DNA of 64,000 nucleotides, from NCBI GenBank assembly GCA_030159075.1, contig BROG01000398.1:601723-665722 (forward strand), written 5' to 3'. Both the position numbers and the translations under genes were made by a program. Below, one piece after another: positions 11,761 to 24,449 of this stretch. Below the pieces are notes generated by a model. That model was not told the origin of the DNA. It saw only the letters and a program-made list of their open reading frames with translations, and made no database searches. Source of the DNA: Atrina japonica. Taxonomy: Eukaryota > Mollusca > Bivalvia > Pterioida > Pinnidae. Within the stretch, counting starts at the first letter, position 1. Every line of letters starts with the position of its first letter.

Positions 11761-12513
11761 AAAGTTTTGCTAAAAACGCCAAGAACTGATCAAGACGACA
11801 TGTTTGATATGAATATACAAGGTACAATTAGGCTTAACTCTAAATCTGAAAATGTCAAAATATATTTACACGAACAATTTTTAAAATCACTTTATCAAAT
11901 ACTTTATCTACAATGCCGAGTTCTCCTTGTACATGAGAGTATGTGAAAAATGTGATATAGTCAATGGTAAAATTGAAAGGGGAGATCGCACAAAAGGCAG
12001 AGACAAATATGTAATAGCTTTGGCATATATGATTGTGCATGATTGGCAGACCACGTGCTACACACCTGCCCGTTAAATTCTTTCTCTTTCCCGAGGTAGT
12101 ACAAAGACTAAGTAAAATTGATACATATATATGAGTATGTTTGTATAAATAAGTAATAACAATAACAACGTGTCTTTCAAGTTTGGACGTTTGATCTCTT
12201 GCAGTATTGGTTTTAAATGGAAACAAAGGATCCTCTGGATATTCAGGGAGTAGGTAGATTTAACACATTTTAACTCTGGATATATTTTACTTCGATTCTT
12301 TTCAATTTTTGAATTTAAAATATTTAATACCATTATATTGTCACAAATCATAATTAAATAGCAGAAAAAGCCATTGTTCTAAATTGTATCGTCTCATAAT
12401 ATTTTGTACACGAAAAGAACAATAATAACAATGATTGGAAGACCCTGTAAGGTCACGGAATGTTGTTCCAAAACGTATGAATTAAATACATTTCTTTATC
12501 TGTTTAATCTATT

Positions 12514-12517
<4 letters not shown>

Positions 12518-12605
<88 letters not shown>
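12518..12605. repeat. (AT)n microsatellite
   Basis: About 86 bp of AT dinucleotides ending in a short ACACAC. Confidence 0.98.
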
Positions 12606-12610
<5 letters not shown>

Positions 12611-12856
12611 GAGTTTGGGATATAAATCTGTATATAAGGATGGTGTTACATCGTACAACATAGTAGGCGTAAATATAACAATCCCATTATATCTGACGTT
12701 AGTGAAAATAAAAACGACAAAGTGGAATTCAAATTATCACAAGTGATATTGTAAGAATTCGGGTCATTTCCCATTCAGTAGATAAAATTAAAAAGGCTAA
12801 CTACTGTTATTTTCATTGTATTATTACGTCATTGCAACAACAGAATTAGTTTTGTA

Positions 12857-12868
12857 ACAAAAAACAAA

Positions 12869-12901
<33 letters not shown>

Positions 12902-12903
12902 AC
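12857..12903. repeat. A-rich (CAAAA)n simple repeat
   Basis: Repeated CAAAA/CAAAAA units. It may be a retroposon tail, but no element body was recognised beside it. Confidence 0.85.
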
Positions 12904-12909
12904 CGACGC

Positions 12910-14210
12910 TACTTTCTGCTCTGCTTACAGAATAAACATTCGAATGCATGTTTGAAATGCTGTTTTTATTTCTCTACTTACTATCAGAATACAAACATTT
13001 CACACACATGATATTTGTACATAGCATTAAATAGAAAAAAGTAGTTCGTATTGTTCAAGGTATTTGTCCGCAAAATAGATAAACTTTTGACTTTAAAAGT
13101 GCATATGGCTATCGAGCAACTTTTTATCGTTCGAAGCGTTAAATATATCCCGCTTTTCTGAGTGTTTCCTTCCTTTCCATGATGGGAATCTTTATACGTA
13201 CGATCGCCATGTTTAATTATTTTTATAGCTTTGGAATTTAGTTAGATTATAGATTCTTGTAAGTAGCTCTTCGCTTTTATGTTATTGCTCCACCTCACCA
13301 GTGTTTCAAATCAAAATTTATCTCTTGTGACTATTTGCACACAAAATTTTATATCGCTTTAAAATGTACTCCTTTTAATTGGATCGCAGACGATTATCTT
13401 GAAATTTTGTTTGACACCCGGTCTACGTGGTTTATCCAGTGCTTTACAGAAGGTGCCAAAAGAGCAACTAGATTCACTTGTTTGGAACGGAAAGATTATA
13501 TTAAGTAGCTTTATTTTTCATATCTCATTTTTATCAAAGCATGAAAGATACCCCATCATAGTACTTAGAAAACAAGTTATCTATTTCGGCAATGTAACTG
13601 GATCTTTTCCAGCTCGCTTGTACTTGTAAATCTATATAGAGGACGGATTAGTGTTTATAATTCAATATCCTAGCAAGTATTGCATCGTAATGCAATGACT
13701 GCAAAATGGAGATGTATGAAGAAAGAATTTCTAATTATACAGGTGTTATGTTAAAGGTTATAACGCAGAAAAAGTATGTAGACGGCCCCAAGCTTTTGTA
13801 TGGGAAGTATAATTCTTCCGTTTGGCTAAATTGTATTGAGCTCAAAAGCATAGTTCCATGACAACTTTAAATTTCACTTCCACAGACATGATCACACAAA
13901 CAACATGGGACTTAGAACCCGGTAATATAGTCATTTCCCTTTCGCGGTGAATCAAAATATTACAATACCTCCAAACCGTCGTTTTGTTCTCCATTGTGCT
14001 ATTAGTTTTATATAAACGAATCCCCTGACAAATACAATAATATTTCCTGGACTGGACTAGGCTGCACGATACCTTGTCAAAGTTACATGAAGTTAACCAG
14101 TGTTAACGGTATAGGCTTACCACAAGTATGATTTGACAATTTAATGTTCAACTCGAATTAGGTTGGTAAAATTATTCCGCGTGCTATAGAAAAGTATTGT
14201 CAACAATATG
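12910..14210. other. No recognisable feature
   Basis: AT-rich sequence. The 76-codon plus-strand frame at 13399-13629 shows no family resemblance or splice context I can support. Confidence 0.45.
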
Positions 14211-14559
14211 GCGATGAATGCTTCAAACATATAATTTTTTTCATTCAGTTTGGCTAACGTCAGTTGTTGAGCACTGGTTTGACCACAGTTGGACCATTAA
14301 CAGAGAGTTTTTCTTTATGTCCAGATGGATACTAAAAGAAACAGCTAGACACCTAGAGCGCCTTGACCCAATATATATAGTGACGCTACACAACACATCG
14401 TATACACTACCTATCTACCCCATTTAACACAGAAAAACTTGTGAGGGGGACGAATGGCAAGGTCTGCTTTACGCTAGAATTATAGTTTTGGTATTGGCAT
14501 GGCTTTACGGCAGATGCATAACTTTAGTACTCTTAAAAACAATTATAGTTTTCATTTTG

Positions 14560-14800
14560 ATTTTGAATGGCGTTTTACGCCAGAATCAACAATATTTTAG
14601 TTATATGGTGGCAGCCAGTTTTTATCGGTGGAGGAGAGAACCCGGTTACCCGAAAAGACGCCACCGGCCCTCCCCAAGTAAACTTTCTCACAATTCAGTT
14701 TATGTTCCAGCGGATATCTAAATTGTGCTGACAGGAAGTGAGATACTTCATGGTTCAAAGCGCGATGCTCTAACAAAACGGAGGCCCCTGAAACAATGAT
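14560..14800 (-). mobile_element. tRNA-derived SINE, family S2, minus strand
   Basis: On the plus strand: GGCGTTTTACGCCAGAATCA, TATGGTGGCAGCCAGTTTTT, GGAGGAGAGAACCCGGTTAC, then TTCATGGTTCAAAGCGCGAT near the head. On the minus strand this is a tRNA-like head (GAGCATCGCGCTTTGAACCA) followed by the S2 body. The A box is poorly preserved. Confidence 0.75.
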
Positions 14801-15052
14801 AAGAAATCCTAAGCGAGACAAGCATCATTACAAAGCAACAAGATGCCCCCTAAAAAAAAAACAAAAAAAAAAACAAAAAAACAAACAGACACTTTCTCAC
14901 ATACATGTTTACAGTCATGATCATACTGTAGTTGCCATTTAAATTTGTTTCTTTGTGTCAATGTTGCGTTAGGTGATTTTAATCGAGATGTTGCCAATAC
15001 TTCATTGACCTCTTCAATCGCATGTGACACCATAGAGGGTTTTGTTAGATCA

Positions 15053-15222
15053 TATAAGCAGAGGTACATTGCAGGATCCAGCAAATGTGCTACCAGGGAT
15101 ATCGAAAACCGCGTTTGATGTCAACGTTCCGCAAAGTTTACGGTTGGTATAATGGTCTTGTTTGCGATTACTCTATTTCACGAAGTGGAATGTTGAGTTA
15201 CCTGTTCGGTAGCGGTTGTTGA
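15053..15222 (+). pseudogene. Reverse-transcriptase fragment with internal deletion
   Basis: 15053-15094 encodes YKQRYIAGSSKCAT, a block found mid-protein in the copy at 33.2 kb (YKQRYIAG) and at 28.3 kb on the minus strand. It is joined, in a different frame, to QGYRKPRLMSTFRKVYGWYN from 15094, which belongs to the C-terminal end. That frame continues to a TGA at 15220 after MLSYLFGSGC. The catalytic motifs A-C that should lie between are missing, so most of the polymerase domain has been deleted. This is the only copy in the window that keeps the natural end region of the protein in a clean frame. Confidence 0.75.
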
Positions 15223-15409
15223 GACGTCTGTGCCAATGTGACGAGGATTCCTTCCTCCCGTATTTCTATGTAAAAAAATTTTTCCGGGGGGGTCTCTATG
15301 CGGGAGGTTTTCTATATGACATTGGTGAAAAAACAATTGCAAGTGCCAAACGGGTTGGGGCTATGAATCCAGAAAGATTCGACTCTCCTGCCTATCATAC
15401 ATAGATTAG

Positions 15410-16490
15410 TGGTATCGTACAAGAAACATTGAAAAATACCCATCAGTCCACATTATATCTACTGTATTGATTTTGACGACCAATACTTTTGTAATATCCC
15501 ATGAGTCCATTAATAAAAGCCAAATCAAATGATGCTGATGAATTTTTTTTTTCATAATTTTATCTGACACTTCAAAGAGATGCTATGAGAAGAATCTGTC
15601 GCAATACAGCTGACTAGATATGATTGATGAAGGAATATAAAGAGGACATCAACTAATGACGTACCACAATATTGTTTATAGGAGAACGATGACGTAAGGC
15701 TGAAAATAGAAGACACTGACCTACAAACACTTTCGTTTTGAAATGGATTAGGGTAAGTGAGGGGAATGTATCTGTATAAAATCTGAGGAAAATTAATTAA
15801 ATTTAACATAATTTGATTTTCCTAATAGTTAATGTATTGGATTTACATCAATGTAGAAACCGATTATCAAATATTCTATTGTTGTCAAATAAATTATGAA
15901 TTTGTTTGTAATTGTATTATCAATTTCATGAATGATTGCTATTCAATTGAGTGACGAAGCTCATAGTTAACTTTATTCAAGATGATTTATACGTCAGAGT
16001 GAGGTACCGATACAAGAATGATCAATTTGGTGAAAACATTCTGAATGAAATTAGGGATGTATCAAGTTAAATAATTCGATGAATTGATAAGTGATATATT
16101 TTGGAAAAGATAAACGATAATTATCATCGAGAAATAAATATATTAATTTTCCTATCAAAAGTTATTGCAGTGGAATAGTCTAGAATCGGTGTATATAAGG
16201 AAAAATAAAAAAATAACGATTAATTTGAGAATTGAGTTACAATCTGTCCGCGAAAATTAAAACGTCTACAAAGTAACATCAGAAACGTTGATTTAATTCT
16301 TTAGTTTGGACGATCTACACCTTGTACCATATCTGTACAGAAAATTGGAGGAAAGGTAAGACAATACATGTTTGTTGAATAATTAATAATAACAGCCACA
16401 ATCGGAGAATAATACACTACAAAATTAGTGGAATGATCTACACGTAAAACTCCCCGAGAAAAATTTACGTACTTGGTAGTCATGGACATC
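15410..16490. other. No recognisable feature
   Basis: AT-rich sequence directly after the reverse-transcriptase fragment. The open frame at 15216-15404 is in the same strand and may be 3' element sequence, but I cannot assign it. Confidence 0.45.
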
Positions 16491-16496
16491 AATCAG

Positions 16497-16660
16497 TAAA
16501 AAACAAGATACAATAGTTATTAAGTAAACTAGGATATGATAGTTATTAAGTAAAACAAGATATGTTAGTTATTAAGTTAAACAAGATATGTTAGTTATTA
16601 AGTAAAACAGGATATGTTAGTAATTTAGTAAAACAAAATATGTTAGAAATTAGCAACTAA
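16497..16660. repeat. 26-bp tandem array (part 1)
   Basis: Copies of TTAGTTATTAAGTAAAACAA followed by GATATG. The same unit resumes at 16960 and 17310, so the three blocks are one array broken by insertions. Confidence 0.88.
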
Positions 16661-16679
16661 GCTATACGATAAACGCAAC

Positions 16680-16883
16680 GATTTCGGCTTTCCCATCGTA
16701 AATTTTCCACATTTAAGTAGTAATATCCCTCAGTCACCCGCATATGGAGTTTATATTTCACAAATGATCCGATATGCCAGGGCGTGCACAACATATGAAG
16801 ATTTCATATACAGAGGTAAACTACTCACTGACAAATTATTGACACAGGGATATCGAAAACCGCGTTTAATCTCAACGTTCCGT
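16680..16883 (+). pseudogene. Reverse-transcriptase C-terminal fragment, open for 68 codons
   Basis: An uninterrupted frame encodes DFGFPIVNFPHLSSNIPQSP, then AYGVYISQMIRYARACTTYE, then DFIYRGKLLTDKLLTQGYRK and PRLISTFR. These blocks follow motif C in this family; the same order is seen, broken, at 4.8-5.1 kb and 27.4 kb. The downstream bases 16885-16960 resemble the tail repeat at 17790 and 24455. The fragment sits inside the 26-bp array and is the best preserved C-terminal piece in the window. Confidence 0.8.
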
Positions 16884-16959
16884 GTTTGTCCATTTTTACC
16901 GGATTTGTATCAATGTCAATGGACATTCTATTGATTTATACTTTGGTATCTGAAATTTT

Positions 16960-17108
16960 TATATTAGTAAAAGATAAATTAGTTATTTAGTAAAAACAGA
17001 TATGTTAGTTATTTAGAAAAACAAGATATGTTAGTAATTTAGCAAAAAAATTAATAATTCAATTTAATAAAAGATAAATTAGTTATTTAGTAAAATAAGA
17101 TATTTAAA
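16960..17108. repeat. 26-bp tandem array (part 2)
   Basis: Units such as TTAGTTATTTAGTAAAA with AAGATAAA or CAGATATG, continuing the array after the retroelement fragment. Confidence 0.85.
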
Positions 17109-17281
17109 AAACAAAACAGAAAAACACTCAAATTTCACAAATTTTAAAACATTTTCACTGGAGCTTTGTATTGTGCAGACCTAATACTATGTAACTGATA
17201 TACATATTGTCGTCTTTCACTTGATAAAGGCCAAGTGACCAAAAATTTGTGAAATTTGAGTGTTTTTCTGGTTTTGTTTTG
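17109..17281. mobile_element. Foldback (MITE-like) element, ~173 bp
   Basis: The left end AAACAAAACAGAAAAACACT plus CAAATTTCACAAATTTT is the near-perfect reverse complement of the right end AAAAATTTGTGAAATTTGAG plus TGTTTTTCTGGTTTTGTTTT. Arms are about 38-40 bp and the centre is non-coding. It interrupts the 26-bp array, so it inserted after that array formed. Confidence 0.85.
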
Positions 17282-17309
17282 CATACTGATACTTCCCTTT
17301 GTAGGATAT

Positions 17310-17575
17310 TGAATTTTATAAGATATTTAAGTTTTTCAGTAAAACAAGATATGTTAGTTATTTAGTAAAATAAGATAAATTAGATATTTATTGAAAAATA
17401 ACTTACTTTTTAAGTAAACAAGACAATTACTTAGTAAAATATAAGTTAGTAATTTAAACAATATATGTTTGTTACTAATCAAAACAAAATAAGTTAATTA
17501 TTCAGTAAAATATATTTTAGTTACTTAGTAACACAAGAAATGTTAGGTATTTAGTCAAAAAACCACGATGTATAA
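17310..17575. repeat. 26-bp tandem array (part 3)
   Basis: Diverged units of TTAGTTATTTAGTAAAACAA type, decaying towards 17575. Confidence 0.8.
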
Positions 17576-17839
17576 TTTGTTTTTAAGTAATGTTTTGGAT
17601 ATGATTGAGATATCTATAGCCAAAGATATAAAGACACTTGTTTATTTACATTAAAGATTATAATGAAAATTATAACATAGGCGAAGAGAAAGACAGACGT
17701 ACAGGAAGCAATGTGCCTGTCACGTTTTGCGATTTTTTTTGAGGGGCAGAAAATTAAAGCTTTAACGACTTTTGAACAATCATTTAGCGTTATCATACAA
17801 CTATATCCGTGCTTGTCCAATATTCACCACATTTATATA

Positions 17840-18735
17840 CGTATTTTAGACATCCTGAAGATTTATACATTTGTTCCTGAGAGTTTTATATTTGTATATG
17901 TATCCTGGACATCCTGAAGATTTATACTTCTGTACCTGAGATTTTTATATTTGTATATGTATTCTAGACATCCTGAAGATTTATACATTTGTACCTGAGA
18001 TTTTTATATTTGTATATGTATCCTGGACATCCTGAAGATTTATACTTTTGTTCCTGAGAGTTTTATATTTGTAAATGTATACATTTGTACCTGGACATAT
18101 TTTGTATATGTATCCTGAAGATTTATACTTTTTTATATTTGTTCCTGAGAGTTTATGATTTATATTTGTATATGTATCCTGGACATCCTGAAGACTACTA
18201 TACCTTCTGTACCTGAGAGAGTTTTATATTTGTATATGTATCCTGGACATCTAGACATCCTGAAGATTTATCTGACATTTGTACCTGAGAGTTTTCGTGA
18301 ATATTTGTATATTTTTATATTTGTAAATCCTGGACATCGTGAAGATTTATACTGATCTGAGATTTTTTATATGATTAGAAGTATCTGAGATTTTTATATT
18401 TGTATATATTTATCCTGAACATCCTGAAGATTTATACTTTGGTATCTGAACATCCTGAGATTTTTTTGGTATTTGTAAATGTATCCTGAACATCCTGAAT
18501 ATTTGTAAATTTACATCGTGAAGATACTTTGGTATCTGAGATTTTTATATTTGTAAATGTATCCATGCAGATTTATACATCTGAAGATTTATACTTTGGT
18601 ATCTGAGATTTTTATATTTGTAAATGTATCCTGGACATCCTGAAGATTTATACTTTGGTATCTGAGATTTTTATATTTGTAAATGTATCCTGGACATCGT
18701 GAAGATTTATACTTTTGTACCTGAGATCTTTATAT
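17840..18735. repeat. 59-bp tandem array, ~15 copies
   Basis: CATCCTGAAGATTTATAC recurs at 17851, 17910, 17969 and 18028, exactly 59 bp apart, followed by CCTGAGATTTTTATATTTGT and ATATGTATCCTGGA. Later copies have internal rearrangements. The left edge (17790-17840, CTTGTCCAATATTCACCACA) matches the tail repeat at 24455, so the unit seems to be amplified from that tail. Confidence 0.93.
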
Positions 18736-18739
18736 TGAC

Positions 18740-19612
18740 GTTTTCATCAGTTATGATTTATATAAGATTACCATCACAGAAGTAACAACAACATGATCCC
18801 TACTATAGATTTATGTGACATAAGTCATATATAACTCTAACTTATATAATATCAATTTATCCTTCATATCAAGTACATTAAAACTTCTTCCCGATTTTAT
18901 GATTCGAAATGAATACAATGACAAATTGTAGTTTATCTTAGCATCGATCTGATGGAATTAGTTTTTATGTTTACATTATCAATAGGTTAATGTTACACGG
19001 TGAGATGCAAATGTTTGATAAAACACTCTAAATTATGTGTCATTCGAAATGTCTTTATTTGATGAAACTTTGAAATATAGAATCATTTAACATTAGTGTT
19101 AATGTTATATAAATGATACATGTAGAATAAATCTCTGTACTAATATGAATCCACTTCTGTTACATTTATAAGGATCGAAAATATTATAACCATGAATGCT
19201 CTCTGTAATCGTAAAGACGAAAGACAGACACTAAGATAAACTATTCACACTTATAACATTTTTATACAAATCAAGAACAATGAGCAAATACATAGGTGCT
19301 TCATTATATGTTAACATTTTAAAAATAAAATGCACCGTATATAATGCAGATACGAATTTTTCACATCAAGTACATTTTGTACCAAAAAAATTTCTATCTA
19401 CTTATTCTTTAGCAAATTCAGATCATATAGAAATAGATAGATATATCATAATTATTAACCTATACTAATATGCATAAATTTGTTACTTTGCAAAATAAGT
19501 TCAACGCCAGAGGGATTAAAAATTAAAATTTATATGGCCCGGGTAGTCTTTTCTTGACTTGTATCTATTGCTTTGATTCGACATCCTAGGATATATAGTG
19601 CTGTTGGTTTTA
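18740..19612. other. No recognisable feature
   Basis: AT-rich sequence with only short open frames and no repeat I can define. Confidence 0.5.
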
Positions 19613-19613
19613 G

Positions 19614-19719
<106 letters not shown>

Positions 19720-20189
19720 CGTAGCGAATCTTCGTCCAATGAAAATTGATTTAAAAATTTATTGGCAAAGAGCTGTAATTTATTCAATAAAAACGAAACA
19801 AGCAGTCCACAAAATTTCCTCGGAATATCTTTGGTGATTCGAACATATCCAAGGTTTTGAACAGAATTCCGGATTTTGTGTGCTCATGTTATTTATAATG
19901 TTTAAAATGTTTGCATCTCTTTATTATTTGATCACCTACACGACCGAGTAAGTAACATTTTCAGTGGTCGTAAATAACATCAACGGAGTCATACGTAAGT
20001 GACCACAATGGGATTGCGTTAGATCCCAAACACTACATACCAAAAAACGGGAACGATTAGAGATCGGTTTTTCAGAATGAGATTGTAAGTTAATGATCAA
20101 ATTATTAATAAATAAACGAAAATACTATCATTCATACCCAATATCAGCGGTAATTTTATTTTTGATTTTTTGTCACTACAGCTTTACAA

Positions 20190-20476
20190 AGACAGTAGAG
20201 CCGACCTGGCTTAGTTGGTAGCGCGCTCGACTCTTGATCGTGAGTTCGAGTTCAGCCGGCGACAGGTTGGTTTCCTGTCCTGCGGATGAGACAGTAAAAG
20301 CCGACGTCCCGTGTCACAGTAGGTGTCGGTATGTTAAAGAGTCCTCACTGCCCAATGGCCGTAAGTGCCAAGCATAGGCCAAAATTTGAAGTCCTTCACC
20401 GGCATTTTGTGAGTCTCCATATGTGTGAAAGATTCTTGACTGGGACGTTAATCAACAAACAAACAAACAAACAAAC
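20190..20476 (+). mobile_element. tRNA-derived SINE, family S1 (full copy)
   Basis: The head carries TGGCTTAGTTGG, a full match to the RNA polymerase III A-box consensus, and GAGTTCGAGTTC, a B box with one mismatch. The body includes GGTTGGTTTCCTGTCCTGCG, AAGCCGACGTCCCGTGTCAC, CAATGGCCGTAAGTGCCAAG and TTCTTGACTGGGACGTTAAT. It ends in a (CAAA)n tail (AACAAACAAACAAACAAACA). The minus-strand copy at 2469-2704 shares the whole body. This is a structurally complete non-autonomous retroposon; its partner LINE is not identifiable from the window. Confidence 0.9.
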
Positions 20477-20479
20477 GAA

Positions 20480-21080
20480 GACAGTAAATGGTTGACGACG
20501 CGTCCTCACAAAAATGGTAGTTCGTGTTTAGCCTCAAAGTTTCATAAATGGTTCCATTTTATTTATTTTTCTTTTCTGGACTTTTTAGAGATGAAAGTGT
20601 TTCACCAAGCAACTCGTGCTCTTTTGAAAAGCATGGTGTACAATTCATCCACAGATCCATGACTCACGAACAGAACACTATGTTCTAGATCGACATGACC
20701 TTATGACATTAAAACAAAGGTTTGTTAGTGATTAAAACAAGAGGCATCTTGTATCTGCTGTTGTGTATTCTGTAAACCTGACGCAACAAAAAGATAACAA
20801 TATAAAGGTTTAATCAATGTAATGAGACAACATATGGTAACCTCTCAATAATTGTTTATTCCAACTGTCCCAAACATTCAAACGATTTGTGTAATAACAC
20901 GAATACAGACACACGAAGATAAGGTACTTAGAACAAGTAACTCACGATGGTTCACTTGAAGGGCATACGTCATACAATCGAATTTTTTTTTGTTCAAACT
21001 CAGGGATAGTCAGACAGGGAACGTTTTTGAACGTTTCTGACATGATTATCTGATCTGTGTCAAAGATTATTAAGTAAAAT
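20480..21080. other. No recognisable feature
   Basis: Ordinary AT-rich sequence between the SINE and the retroelement tail fragment. Confidence 0.5.
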
Positions 21081-21084
21081 TGAA

Positions 21085-21225
21085 GAAGTACCAATCAATA
21101 ATCAAAATCAAAACTCAAGCCCATTATAACACGACGGATTAGATGTGCAAACGGTCTCAACATGAAGAACAATTACGAATCCCAAACGGGATAAGACCAG
21201 GTGTCCGGGAAGGAGTCATTCAGTT
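21085..21225 (-). mobile_element. Retroelement 3'-tail fragment (copy 3)
   Basis: The plus strand reads GAAGTACCAATCAATAATCA, CAAACGGTCTCAACATGAAG, AACAATTACGAATCCCAAAC and GACCAGGTGTCCGGGAAGGA. This is the reverse complement of the tail blocks at 7233 and 7960. It is a detached tail without reverse-transcriptase coding beside it. Confidence 0.65.
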
Positions 21226-22029
21226 TCTAACGATCCTGTTGATATAAAATTAGGGGTAATAACCGTATTAACTGTATCCCTGATTACATACTTAAATCTC
21301 TTGTTGAGATAAAGTCGTAAAGAGCAACAGATCGTTTTGATATTTTTGTGTATCTGTTTGTTTGTTTGTGTGGTTGTGTATTTGTTTATTTGTTTTTCTA
21401 AGTGTTTGTATTTGTTTGTTTCGTTTTATTTTTCTATATCATTATTCAAATTTGCTCAGTTGTCCAGATGAGAATGATTGTATAAATCAATATGATATAT
21501 GCTATCTTATATGCTATATTTAAAAAAATATGTTAAAAGTTTCTTAAATTCCTACATTCAGTTTATGAGGGATGTGTACAATTCAAGACAGTTCGATTGA
21601 CCTAACATAATTGCAATCCATATAGATACTTTCCAGTCTGGAGAAAACATCTACTACCCTTTCATATACACCCTTGTATGATATACTAGGTGGGTGGCCT
21701 AACATACTGTCGTGTTCGATACAGTTTGGATGTAAAGAAATTAGGAATTATTTAACATGCTTATATATTTAACTGGTAATTATAATAATGATATTGTTCT
21801 GTACTAAATAAATGTGAAACAGATAGGTATTCGCTTTTCTAATGATTGGAAAGAAATTACATTCATCACGCAAGAAAAAGAAATCAAAATTAATTACGAG
21901 TTTCATATAGGAATTTGATACAGCTATTGTCATTGGAAGTTACGTTAAGAAAAGTTTTACCAGTAGTGAGAATACGAATCAAAATGAAATTCTTGACAAT
22001 GCTGAACTTTACCGGTAATTTTATTATAT

Positions 22030-22136
<107 letters not shown>

Positions 22137-22185
22137 TGAAATGAATAATCTAACGGACTCATTAAAAAAATATATATATATTTAC

Positions 22186-22187
<2 letters not shown>

Positions 22188-22270
<83 letters not shown>

Positions 22271-22271
22271 T
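22188..22271. repeat. (TA)n and (GATA)n microsatellite
   Basis: A TA run is followed by about 11 copies of GATA at 22226-22271. Confidence 0.97.
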
Positions 22272-22737
22272 AAATGCAGTTGCATAATGATATGCAAGAA
22301 TTCGTTTCACTACATGCACATGAGATTGTCTCGTATACCACGAATCAAGCTGTTGAAATCCTAGACATGTATAAAACATTCGTCTATCTGCAGCCAACGA
22401 CTTTTTTCTATTTTTATGATCACTAGATACAAATGAAACGACGTTGGCCTGTAAGAAATATGTCTTCTTCCGAACAAGCTAACTTGTACATTGGCATTAA
22501 TGAAACTAACTCAATATCTTATATTGTCAGTGACCCAGTGGAATGTTATATATCACCACCGAATGACCATAAGATGACCATTTCAAATTGTCCTTTTCAG
22601 GTGTTATAGTGATAATGTCATCAACACATATCCATTTATTTGTGTAAATCATTTTAAAAGACAAGTCGCACCTGCACGACGTATATATCACGATGCCCTG
22701 ATGGCCAGATGTACAACAATAATATATTACCACTGCT

Positions 22738-22759
22738 ACACACACACACACACACACAC

Positions 22760-22850
<91 letters not shown>
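22738..22850. repeat. (AC)n-(AT)n compound microsatellite
   Basis: About 22 bp of AC followed by about 88 bp of AT. Confidence 0.97.
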
Positions 22851-22851
<1 letters not shown>

Positions 22852-22859
22852 ATGTAGGT

Positions 22860-23715
22860 AATTGTATATGTTAGAATAGGCGATTTATGTCTTGAGATTT
22901 TAAACAGATGAAATAGACATTTGGTGAGCTGTCAGATCTATTTCACAGTTTCTTTCAACTCCGAACGTCAATAACGTTTCTTCTAGATTGCCAAATAACC
23001 ATGCTTGTCAGTACGTGTCAAGCCTAACAATAGCAAAGCTCTCCAAACTCTGCATTATCCATCCATATTCTGCGCTAATACTTTACTTATTTCATCTGGA
23101 TATCGTGATCAAGTCAATTACCCATTGACAACATTGAATTTGGGAGGCCGTGACCATCCATTAATGAGATCTTCTTTTCAGTTTGTTTATCAGATTTTCT
23201 TCAACAAACTTTTGACATATAATCAAGACTTTGATCACCCTTATTGCTGTTTTCTATTTTATGTATAATCTGAAAACGAAATCTAATTCATCAGCGTTTC
23301 CTTTTCATTTATAAGCGAAGTAGCATGGAATAATATCCATCTCGCGGAATCGTCAGTTTCTCGTTGTCACTGAATTCTGCAAATTTTCAGAAAGAAAAGG
23401 AGTAAAATTTCAGTTTTATGTTTTTCTTTACACAGAGGTTAACCACACCTAGATAATGCTTAGAATGTAATTAACAAAGTGACACAAATATAAATAACAA
23501 CAATAATAAGTCTTGTCAAAATGTTTTATTTTACTTTTTTTCTCAGCAGTACATCTGACCAACTGACCTTTTTGTTTACACCTTGTTTTTCATACCTCAC
23601 ACCTGTTCTGCATTGAAATATCACAAACAGTTTACCAACCTGTACATAGATATGATGCATCATACCATACAAAGAATTCGATCTTATCTCTAAGCATAAA
23701 TATATATTCATAGAT
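22860..23715. other. No recognisable feature
   Basis: No array or mobile-element motif seen. Open frames at 23005-23268 (plus) and 23526-23711 (minus) have no recognisable family and no supporting splice context. Confidence 0.45.
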
Positions 23716-23719
23716 TATA

Positions 23720-23723
<4 letters not shown>

Positions 23724-23783
<60 letters not shown>
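23724..23783. repeat. (AT)n microsatellite
   Basis: About 58 bp of AT dinucleotides. Confidence 0.96.
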
Positions 23784-23786
<3 letters not shown>

Positions 23787-24449
23787 TGTATATATGATCG
23801 CTTACTTTATGTCTCTTATAACATATAAATACCCTAAGAAATAATTATACCGATAACACAAGATAATAGCAGATTTTTTCTCATCGACAAATGTCGGAAT
23901 TCACTGGTCTTATTTTTATCAAAATGCATAAAACGTGATGACAATCTTCTATTTTATCAGTTTCCAATAACCCTACCATTGACTGACCTAACAAACTAAT
24001 TTCTATTCAATATATATATATTCTTATCAAAATGAATATCAATGATTCCCGATCTTATCTCCATCACTTCCACAAAATGAATGTGGATTCTTAATAACTA
24101 CCGTTATTAACAATTATGTCTTTTTACGATTATTTTTTCTTATTCGTAGTTTAGGATATATCTTATATAAATTGATATAATTGTCCCTTCATTTAAACAG
24201 GTTTCATTACCGAATAGATTACCAAGGTTTTGGATGTTAAAACAACATTATCAACGTGAAGATAAAAGTAAATCTTACAACTAAACTTTGAATTGACATG
24301 GATAATCTAACACTGAAAGTTATTGACTTAGCCTGTATGAAGGTGTGAAAGGAACCGGGAATTATACAACGATGTTGATATCAGAGGAGAATGCCACTAA
24401 TATCTTATAAAAATAAAAACATATTCACTTATAACATCTAAATTAATAT

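Noticed and set aside
11855..12351. Overlapping 123- and 92-codon minus-strand frames
   Set aside because: Two frames open over the same AT-rich DNA with no domain or conserved motif visible.
20190..20260. Possible tRNA gene
   Set aside because: A- and B-box-like sequences are present, but the cloverleaf is not complete and the sequence continues into a SINE body with a CAAA tail.
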